NCBI GenBank assembly: GCA_043811005.1
Contig: JBDRNO010000078.1
Span: forward strand, 1-10,966
DNA length: 10,966 nucleotides
Reading direction: 5' to 3'
DNA from: JBDRNO01 sp043811005
GTDB taxonomy: Bacteria; Bacteroidota; Bacteroidia; NORP154
Position numbers and translations under genes: made by a program. The notes beneath the pieces are model-generated. The model worked only from the letters and a program-made list of their open reading frames with translations. It was not told where the DNA came from and did not search any database. Of this stretch, positions 1 through 6,900 are shown piece by piece. How positions within the stretch are numbered: position 1 is the stretch's first letter; each line of letters begins with the position of its first letter.

Positions 1-1
1 C

Positions 2-337
2 GGAGCCGCTGGCGGAACCAAATTCATTCCTTCATCACAGGCATTCTGGGTGAAAGCAAATGCAGCAGGAGCTACCCTGTCAGTTACAGAGCCTGTTAAG
101 TCATCACAAGACCAGTCTTATTTCAAATTAAGCAGCCCGCCCAATATTTTCCGGTTGAAAATTTCCAAAGGCGTCTATGGTGATGAAACCGTGATACGCT
201 TCGTTCAGGGCGCTACTGATGCTTATGACGGCAATTATGATGCTTACAAGCTCGCAATGGGGTCTTCTCCAGCGCCTTATATTGCCACTGTAACGGAAAT
301 TCAATTGATCTTTCCATCAACTCTTTGCCGGAATTGA
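2..337 (+). CDS. 5' fragment of a frameshifted T9SS surface protein (partial at left edge)
   Basis: This frame is open from the left edge, so the true start lies outside the window. It reads ...QAFWVKANAAGATLSVTEP, then DETVIRFVQGATDAYDGNYDAYKLAMGSSPAPYIATV. This matches, from memory, a module common in Bacteroidota T9SS proteins: a 'GQGFWVKA' strand, then 'DETVIRF..GAT..FD..YDAYKL.G....P.LYT', normally followed by 'LSINSLP'. The LSINSLP part is present (DLSINSLPELTED) but in another frame, starting near 307. The last residues here, from about EIQLIFPS, are therefore probably out-of-frame readthrough ending at the TGA at 335-337. I infer one gene with the 325-1587 fragment, broken by a one-base loss. 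The module is usually a surface beta-structure of unknown binding role. No promoter or start can be assigned. Confidence 0.8.
   Translation, partial: GAAGGTKFIPSSQAFWVKANAAGATLSVTEPVKSSQDQSYFKLSSPPNIFRLKISKGVYGDETVIRFVQGATDAYDGNYDAYKLAMGSSPAPYIATVTEIQLIFPSTLCRN
290..306 (+). pseudogene. Frameshift junction joining the fragments 2-337 and 325-1587
   Basis: Homology-like text moves from one frame (PYIATV, up to about 292) to another (NSIDLSINSLPELTED, from about 298). One additional base here would restore a single frame. For example, a fourth A in the AAA run at 297-299 would give ...IATVTENSIDLSINSLP. A lost base in a short homopolymer is as compatible with a sequencing or assembly error as with a real mutation. 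I see no slippery heptamer that would suggest programmed recoding. Confidence 0.75.
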
Positions 338-1587
338 CAGAAGATAAAACTATCCCTGTCAGGGTTAACGTTAATACATCAGGAAACTATACTCTCTATA
401 CTGATGGATTTTCTGCTATACCATTAAGTCCATGCATAATATTAGAAGACATGTTATTTGGAGTGTTTACAGACTTCCGGATAGACAGCAGTTACTCTTT
501 CTGGATCTATGACACCACTGATGCCCCGCGATTCCTTCTTCACTTCGGTGCACCGGTATCAAAGACAACACAAAATATCAGTTGTTTCGGCAGCAATGAC
601 GGATGGGCGGTAGTATCAGGACATGGTAGCGGACCCTGGGACTATATATGGACAACTGAAGCAGGAGATACTTTAAAAAATACACAGAACGTATATGCAC
701 CTGACTCATTAAACGACCTCTCCCCAGGTATATATTCCGTTTACGTTACAAATGGCAGCGTTCTCTGCGGGGATGTTTCGGATACAATTGCGATAACCGA
801 ACCTGAACCTCTAACAACTAATATTGATCACACAAATGTAAGCTGTAATGGTGAGAGTGATGGTTCAGCTACGCTCACCACAAGCGGAGGCACAGCGCCT
901 TATAGTTATTCATGGTCAACAGGGGAAGTAACACAAGATATTTTGAGTCTTCCTGCCGGTATATATACAGTAAGCGTTTCAGATTCATTGGGATGTACTG
1001 TCGTTGATAGTATTACTGTTACAGAACCAGTTGCTGTGATTGCTAATTTCTCTGCTGATGCCGATACTGCTTATTTATCAGAAGACGGAACCGTTCAATT
1101 TACAAACAGTTCAAGCGGAGCTACCTCATATAGATGGGATTTTGGTGATGGTTCACCGGAAAATACATCAACTAACCCGGTACATGTATATAGTGATACG
1201 GGAATATATACAGTAACCCTGGTAGCATCAACAGGAATATGCCAGGATATTTCCTATTATGAAATAATTATATTGGATCAGCCAAATCCTGTAAGTATTG
1301 AAGAATGGACGATGGTGGAGGGACTAGGGACTGAGATTTCAATATTGCCCGCTGATAAGGGAGTGGATATTGAATTCAACTTTAAAGAATTAACAGGTGT
1401 AAACATATCTGTTTATAACCTTCTCGGGCAGAAAGTAATATCAGGCAGGAATTTTAAAGTCATGAGGGACAGAATCAGATTAGACTTGTCAGATGAGGTT
1501 AGCGGGGTTTATTTTATAAAAATTGAGGTAGCTGCTGAAGGACAGGTTGAGGATACTTTTACAGGTAAAGTTGTTGTTAGTTATTAA
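325..1587 (+). CDS. 3' fragment of the T9SS surface protein: SprB-like repeats, PKD domain, sorting domain
   Basis: The frame is open upstream of the TTG at 325, which is unlikely to be a real start; the coding frame continues from about 298 across the frameshift. Counting from 325, residues 1-76 finish the surface module (YTLYTDGF, IILED, YSFWIYD, RFLLHFG). Residues about 80-160 form a degenerate SprB-like repeat and 162-235 a clear one (NVSCNGESDGSATLTTSGGTAPYSYSWSTG, here broken as NVSCNGESDG and YSYSWSTG). Residues about 237-316 are a PKD domain with WDFGDG at 271-276 and NPVHVYSDTG. Residues about 335-420 resemble a type A T9SS sorting domain (ISVYNLLGQKV, SGVYFIKI, GKVVVSY), but the usual YPNP entry motif is missing. 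The product is expected to be exported by the type IX system and attached to or released from the cell surface. The TAA stop at 1585-1587 lies in a repeat element. Confidence 0.88.
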   Translation: MPELTEDKTIPVRVNVNTSGNYTLYTDGFSAIPLSPCIILEDMLFGVFTDFRIDSSYSFWIYDTTDAPRFLLHFGAPVSKTTQNISCFGSNDGWAVVSGHGSGPWDYIWTTEAGDTLKNTQNVYAPDSLNDLSPGIYSVYVTNGSVLCGDVSDTIAITEPEPLTTNIDHTNVSCNGESDGSATLTTSGGTAPYSYSWSTGEVTQDILSLPAGIYTVSVSDSLGCTVVDSITVTEPVAVIANFSADADTAYLSEDGTVQFTNSSSGATSYRWDFGDGSPENTSTNPVHVYSDTGIYTVTLVASTGICQDISYYEIIILDQPNPVSIEEWTMVEGLGTEISILPADKGVDIEFNFKELTGVNISVYNLLGQKVISGRNFKVMRDRIRLDLSDEVSGVYFIKIEVAAEGQVEDTFTGKVVVSY

Positions 1588-1607
1588 ACCCTCATATTAA
1601 ACCCTCA
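1583..1607 (+). repeat. Two 12-bp direct repeats, ATTAAACCCTCA
   Basis: ATTAAACCCTCA occurs at 1583-1594 and again at 1596-1607, one base apart. The first copy contains the TAA stop of the plus-strand gene. The second runs into the left arm of the palindrome at 1599-1631. A similar half-arm (TAAACCCTCA at 1919-1928) precedes the second palindrome copy, so it appears to belong to the element. Confidence 0.85.
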
Positions 1608-1631
1608 GGGTTTTGAAAACCCTGAGGGTTT
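1599..1631. terminator. Perfect 33-nt palindrome between convergent genes; likely bidirectional terminator (copy A)
   Basis: The left arm AAACCCTCAGGGTTTT (1599-1614) and right arm AAAACCCTGAGGGTTT (1616-1631) are exact reverse complements around one central G. Each arm is itself a smaller palindrome (AAACCCT, centre, AGGGTTT), so either one long hairpin or two short ones can form. It lies 12 nt after the plus-strand stop and 24 nt before the minus-strand stop. T runs follow the stem on both strands. The position and shape suit an intrinsic terminator for both genes. The same 33-mer occurs at 1935-1967, so it is also a dispersed repeat and not just a local terminator. Confidence 0.75.
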
Positions 1632-1654
1632 TTAATATTGTTATTGATTTAGTT

Positions 1655-3733
1655 TCATCTTGCAAAAATAACCTTCTTGTTTGAAGAATCGTAAGGAGTA
1701 GTGACTCTGATAAAATATACTCCGTTTGGCAATCCACTCAGATCAAGCTCATACTTCATCCATCCGGAATGCCCCGGTTTTACTTTTTGTACCGGCTCTT
1801 GCGGATACTTGTATAATAATTCGCCCAATACATTATATAACTGTATCTCAATTTTGTCTGTTTCATCAAATTCAACATCAATAGTAATTCTGCCATCAGT
1901 TGGATTGGGGTAGATCACTAAACCCTCAATTATTAAACCCTCAGGGTTTTCAAAACCCTGAGGGTTTTCAGGAACCACAATACTAGCAGAATCAACACAT
2001 CCATTAGCATCAGTAACAACAACGGAATAAGTACCTGCCGGTATGTTACTTATATCTTCAGTTTCATCTCCGTTTGACCATGAATAAATATATGGTGATA
2101 TGCTACCGGAAACAGTCAGGTCTATGGCTCCGTCATAATTACCCTGTGTAGCTATGTCAATAACACTTGTTATATTAACAGCAAAAATCACAGTTATGGC
2201 TTCTGCATAGTATCCCGAATTTCCACAGGCGTTGCTTACCTTTAGCAGTACATTATAGCTTCCCGCATCATTGAAAATATGTTCTGGATTAATCTGGAAA
2301 GATGTACTGCCATCACCAAAATCCCAAAAAACATCTGAGATATCACTGCTATAATTGGAGAAAGTAACCGGCTCGCCAGCACACATTACAACATAAGGAT
2401 CATAAGAAAAACTCGCCCATGGGATAATGCTATCATCAACGCAAATGGAATTAACAATACTGTCTATTCCCCCACACGAACTGGTTATAATAAGCTTAAC
2501 ATTATAGGTTCCGGTATCATTAAAAAAATGTACAGGTGCAACGTCAGTGGAAAAATTACCATCACCAAAATCCCATAACACATCATTGGTATCACTGCTG
2601 GTATTATAAAACTTTATTACAGTACCCGGACAAGCAGAATTTGGATACCTCCAGAAATCAACATCAGATGGTGGAACAGCATCTTCAACAAAAATAGTAA
2701 CCGAATCAGAACTGCTGTTTCCACAGGCATTGGTCACTGTAAGCACAACATTGGATATTCCCGTATCTGCAAAAGCATGTTGGGGATTTTCCTGGAATGA
2801 AATAGTACTGTCATCAAAATCCCATAAAAAGCCGGATAAATAATCAGTGTTAGCTATAAATTCAACCGTATCTCCAGGACATACGAGAGTTTGGGAAGCA
2901 CTAATAGAAACAGATGGTACAAGTGAACTGTCAACGATCATTGTTTTTGATACAAAATCACTGCTGCAATCATTATAAGTAACAAGTGTTACATCATACG
3001 AGCCCTGTGTTGAATATGTATGTACAGGGTTTAGTAACGAGGAAGTATACCCATCACCGAAATCCCAAAAACTGCTTACAGGGTCGGGATAAGAAGTATT
3101 ATCAAATAACACTGCTGTATTCGGACAAACCGAATCGGGCAGTAAAAAATCTGCATAAGGTGTAACAGAATCCTCAACCGATATGATGGAAAAAAACGTG
3201 TCCACACCACAGGAATTACTTGCTATTAAAGTTATAGTATATGTCCCTGTATCAGTATAGATGTGTGAAGGATTGAATAGCAATGAACTGTCTCCGTCAC
3301 CAAAATACCACTTCACTGAGGTTGCTGATGAAAATAATATATAATCAACATTTGTTCCGGGGCAAACAGGATCCAAGGGAGATGTTGTAAAAGACGCCCA
3401 GCCTGGGTCAGGAGTCTCTATGATATTGATGACATTGATGGCTGTAGAACTATCTCCTGATAAAGTATCAAAAGCAGTTAACGTTACTATAAAGGTACCA
3501 GACCCAAAATACCAGTGTGAGGGATGGATAGTAATATCTGCCTGTGAAAAATCCCCGAAATCCCAATTATAGACATGGGCGTCTGTGCTGATATTCGTAA
3601 AAACAACCGAATCCGGTTCACAACCGCTGTTGGTGAAAGTATAAGTAAAATTTGCTGCCGGTTGGGCATTTACCTGGGAAATAGATAAGGTAAATAAGGA
3701 AAAACCCCAAAATAATGATGCTTCTTTTAGCAT
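1655..3733 (-). CDS. Secreted multi-PKD protein with SprB-like repeat and T9SS sorting domain
   Basis: This is a complete protein of 692 residues. The ATG at 3733 is fixed by an in-frame TAG nine bases upstream. Residues 1-24 are a signal peptide likely cut after VNA, leaving Gln at +1. Six PKD domains follow, with the WDFGD-type motif at W57, W142 (WYFGD), W223, W304 (WDFDD), W387 and W470. Domains 2-6 each hold a Cys pair 51-53 residues apart (124/175, 203/256, 285/337, 368/420, 451/503), possibly disulfides. Residues about 518-587 are a SprB-like repeat (YSWSNGDETEDISNIPAGTY). Residues 588-605 are encoded largely by a palindromic repeat. YPNPTDG at 608-614 opens a type A T9SS sorting domain ending SNKKVIFAR. 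The protein should cross the outer membrane by the type IX system and act at the cell surface; PKD arrays often space or bind ligands in adhesins or polysaccharide-binding proteins. No catalytic domain is seen, so the precise role is unknown. Confidence 0.95.
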   Translation of the reverse strand: MLKEASLFWGFSLFTLSISQVNAQPAANFTYTFTNSGCEPDSVVFTNISTDAHVYNWDFGDFSQADITIHPSHWYFGSGTFIVTLTAFDTLSGDSSTAINVINIIETPDPGWASFTTSPLDPVCPGTNVDYILFSSATSVKWYFGDGDSSLLFNPSHIYTDTGTYTITLIASNSCGVDTFFSIISVEDSVTPYADFLLPDSVCPNTAVLFDNTSYPDPVSSFWDFGDGYTSSLLNPVHTYSTQGSYDVTLVTYNDCSSDFVSKTMIVDSSLVPSVSISASQTLVCPGDTVEFIANTDYLSGFLWDFDDSTISFQENPQHAFADTGISNVVLTVTNACGNSSSDSVTIFVEDAVPPSDVDFWRYPNSACPGTVIKFYNTSSDTNDVLWDFGDGNFSTDVAPVHFFNDTGTYNVKLIITSSCGGIDSIVNSICVDDSIIPWASFSYDPYVVMCAGEPVTFSNYSSDISDVFWDFGDGSTSFQINPEHIFNDAGSYNVLLKVSNACGNSGYYAEAITVIFAVNITSVIDIATQGNYDGAIDLTVSGSISPYIYSWSNGDETEDISNIPAGTYSVVVTDANGCVDSASIVVPENPQGFENPEGLIIEGLVIYPNPTDGRITIDVEFDETDKIEIQLYNVLGELLYKYPQEPVQKVKPGHSGWMKYELDLSGLPNGVYFIRVTTPYDSSNKKVIFAR
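1919..1968. repeat. Palindromic element copy B, translated inside the minus-strand gene
   Basis: The left arm AAACCCTCAGGGTTTT (1935-1950) and right arm AAAACCCTGAGGGTTT (1952-1967) form a perfect palindrome around a central C. Read on the minus strand, it is identical to the plus-strand 33-mer at 1599-1631. A half-arm, TAAACCCTCA (1919-1928), precedes it as at copy A, with two extra bases in the spacer. In the minus-strand gene it is read in frame as PENPQGFENPEGLIIEGL, between the SprB-like repeat and YPNPTDG. Its position at a domain boundary suggests a tolerated insertion. Confidence 0.85.
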
Positions 3734-3767
3734 TGTTATCTAATAAAAAAAACATAATCTCTTTAGA

Positions 3768-3775
3768 CAAAAATA
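3768..3775 (-). promoter_or_regulatory. Bacteroidota -7 box (TATTTTTG) for the multi-PKD gene
   Basis: The minus strand reads TATTTTTG, an exact match to the Bacteroidota -7 consensus TAnnTTTG, 34 nt upstream of the ATG at 3733. Transcription would start about 25-30 nt before the start codon. The -33 element is weak: only a GTTAC stretch lies at about the right distance, without the usual TTTG. In AT-rich DNA such a match can occur by chance. Confidence 0.45.
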
Positions 3776-3936
3776 CGAATAAAAATTAAAGTAACTTTTA
3801 AGTAAATATTTCGTATAACTAATAAATATATTATAATTATATAAAGTTATGAAATACAATTTTAAAAAGTTATTATCTGTGTATAAAAATGTGTGTAAAA
3901 AAATTTAAGTTTATTTAAAGATATTGTTTCCCATAT

Positions 3937-3944
3937 TATCTTTG
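3937..3944 (+). promoter_or_regulatory. Bacteroidota -7 box (TATCTTTG) for the giant adhesin gene
   Basis: TATCTTTG matches TAnnTTTG exactly and ends 14 nt before the ATG at 3959, implying a very short leader of about 8-11 nt. No good -33 TTTG is seen at normal spacing; the nearest TTG, at 3924-3926, is too close. A weak AGAAG at 3948-3952 sits just upstream of the start and could help ribosome binding. Confidence 0.45.
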
Positions 3945-3958
3945 TGTAGAAGCTAATA

Positions 3959-6900
3959 ATGAAAATCATAAATATACATAGTTTAAAACGACACTTATTA
4001 AACTTTCCAAAAGTTTCAAGCTTTTGGAAAGTTCTGCTAAGACCGAAGCGTTTTTGCCTGCTTGCCTGCAATGCGGGGAAACCGCATAGGTCTAAACGAT
4101 CCCTATACCCTTATATCCTAATACCCCTCCTCATACTTATATCTATATCAACCACCGCTCAGATCCGAACCTCCATCCAATCAGGCGGCTGGAACGCTCC
4201 CCTGACATGGGACTGCAGTTGCGTACCTGCTCCCACTGAAAATGCCGTGATTGCCAGCGGACATACAGTAACACTCAATTCCAATACTACTATTACCGAT
4301 TTCACCATTGAAAGCGGTGCTGTTTTAGACCATGGAAACAGAAATCTTACTATCAATGGAAATTATAAGGTAAACGGAACCCACGAAACAAATGCCAAAA
4401 CCATTAATTTTGCCGCTGCGTCCAACAAAACCATTGACGGAACAGGGATGGTATCAAGCGGGTCTGTACCAAGTGGTGTCTTTATTATCGGCAACAACAG
4501 TAAAACCGTTTTATCTTCCACCAGCATTACCTTTTCAAATGTAGTTTTTCAACTCAATGCAGGGTTAACTCTCACTAACTATGGTACAGTTACTACAAAC
4601 AGGAATATTACCGGACTGAATGCTGCTTCAACCTGGGTAAATGAGAACGGCTCTACGCTTAATTTTGGCAGCACCGCTTTATTAGCAACCGGAACGCTCA
4701 CTGCCTCTGCCGCCAACAATACGGTTAATTATACTTATAACGGTCTTGTGGATATTAAAATTACCCAAGGTTCCGCTTATTATAACCTGGGCATTAATGG
4801 TACAGATGCAAAGCGGCTATTAAGTTCAACAACTATCAAAGGAAACCTGACCATCACCAGTACCCTTAACTGTAACAACTTGAATATCACTTTAGCAGGT
4901 AACTGGGATAATTCAGGAAATTTTTCCGAACTTAACGGCACCGTGATATTCAGTGGTAATACCACACAGACGATCACCAATTCAATTGGAGAGGAATTTT
5001 GGAACCTGACCATTAATAAAACAGGAGGGATATTAATCCTTAACAATGATGTAACTATTCCTGGAGGCGGAACACTAACAATGACACAAGGAAATGTTAA
5101 TGCCACCCCTGGCACGTTGATACTGGGAAATGCAGCTACAGGTGAAGGTACTCTGAGCCATACATCAGGTACTGTTACCGGGAAATTTCAAAGATATATT
5201 GCGAGCTTTCCTTTTGATCTGCTTTTTCCCATTGGAACATCTACCCAATACCGTCCTGCTGTTGTAACCCCTCAAAATCTCCCTTCAACCGGCTCACTGA
5301 TAGTGGAATTCATTGAAAGCGATCCCGGGAGAAACGGTTTGCCCTTGGGCGAAGTCCCTCTGTCACCTCCCGACAGCATCCGCGGTACTTTTTCAGAGGG
5401 CTACTGGCAATTTACAACAATTGGCGGATTAAACAGCACCAATTATAACCTTAAATTACTGGGAACCGGCTTTACAAGTTATACGATAAATTCTACAACC
5501 CGGCTCCTCAAACGCAGCACATCCGGCGACCCATGGACTTTAAACGGCAACCACGTTGATGCTGTCCCTGATACTGCCTATCGCAATGCACTTAACGGCT
5601 TTTCCGAATTTTGCTTTGGCGATACCACTCAATGCGACCCGCCTGTTACATCATCTATCTCAGGCCCTGATTCGGTGTGTCTAAATGATACAGACGACTA
5701 CACTGTTGACCTGCATTTGGGTTCAACCTATAACTGGACTATCACTGGCGGTTCTGTATTATCAGGACAGGGCACAAATACGGCTACGGTAAAATGGGGC
5801 GGCACCGGACAGGTTGGGAATGTGCGCATAGTAGAGACCGATGACTGTTCCAGCGGCTCACCCATTGACCTGGCAGTGAACATTCATACATTGCCTACCT
5901 CCTCTATCTCCGGGAAAAACCAGGTCACTGAATATACAACCGGAGAGCCATACTCGGTTACTGGCAGAAGCGGCTACACATATACATGGACCATAACAGG
6001 CGGGACGCAAGCGTCAGGCGGAACTACGGCAAACATCACTGTTGATTGGGGAGGTGAAGGTTCAGGCAATGTCAGGTGTGTTGCAAGTACCGGCTGCAGC
6101 TCAGCAGACCCTGTTGACCTTGCCGTAGACATCAATGGAACAATTACCAGTATTGCTCCGGGCGCCTGGAATAACACAGCTACATGGGACTGCAGTTGTG
6201 TTCCGCTATCTACTGATAATGTAGTTATTGATAACGGTCATACCGTAACCCTGCCGAAAGCTACTACCGTTAATTCCTTTACTATTACCGCAGGTGGAAT
6301 ATTGGACGATAATAAAAAAAACATGATAGTTAACGGTAATTTTATTGTAAACGGGGATTATACCGGAAGCGGCACACTCACATTAAATGGCGCAGGCACC
6401 AACATTGGCGGTACGGGAACAATAAGCAGCACAGGTCAGTTAAGTATCAGCGGGGGTAATAAAACCATTTTGTCTGCTGCCAATATTACAAAAGCATCGG
6501 GATTAGTTTTATTAAATCAAAGCAATGTTACAAATAATGGAACTATTACCATTGGCGGTAATTTAAATGCAAATGCCGGAACAGAAATATGGACCAATGC
6601 TGCAAACTCTACTTTAAAGGTGGGTGGAACACTTTTATCATCCGGTACACTTATCTCCTCCGCCACAGGCAATACAGTGAATTACAATGGTTCTGCCGCT
6701 CAAACCGTTAAATGCCCTAATTCAGGTCAGTATTATCATCTCACATTATCGGGCGCAGGAACTAAAACATTGAATTGTCTTTCTGATATTAACGGAAATT
6801 TATTAATTTCCGGTTCCAGCCAGTTGGATGTTTCAAGCTATAATATGACAGTTGCAGGAAACTGGAACAACACAAGCGCCAATGCCAACCCATTCTTTGA

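Larger units (their letters stand above)
3734..3958. other. AT-rich divergent intergenic region
   Basis: This 225-nt gap separates the divergent starts at 3733 (minus) and 3959 (plus). It is very AT-rich and contains one exact TAnnTTTG box for each direction. No RNA gene, operator palindrome or riboswitch stands out. A 19-codon frame at 3849-3908 is not supported as a gene. Confidence 0.7.

Noticed and set aside
290..306. Programmed ribosomal frameshift
   Set aside because: No slippery heptamer or downstream stem-loop is apparent; a lost base in an A run explains it more simply.
1701..1913. Plus-strand open frame of 70 codons
   Set aside because: It is antisense to the T9SS sorting domain of the minus-strand gene, which has strong motif support.
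1583..1968. Repeated AAACCCTCAGGG motifs considered as a CRISPR array
   Set aside because: There are only two full copies, with no regular spacers. One copy lies inside a coding domain linker, and no cas genes are present.
3487..3669. Minus-strand open frame of 60 codons
   Set aside because: It overlaps the first two PKD domains of the 692-residue protein in another frame and has no recognisable features.
3816..3850. AT-rich inverted repeat (ATAACT...AGTTAT) as an operator
   Set aside because: The arms are six bases with a long AT-only loop, which is expected by chance in this composition.
3849..3908. Plus-strand 19-codon frame beginning MKYNFKKLLS
   Set aside because: It is in very AT-rich DNA with no promoter box or ribosome site; it could be a decayed leader, but nothing supports it as a gene.
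3862..4071. Minus-strand open frame of 69 codons
   Set aside because: It covers AT-rich intergenic DNA and the palindromes, and its translation shows no domain or signal peptide.
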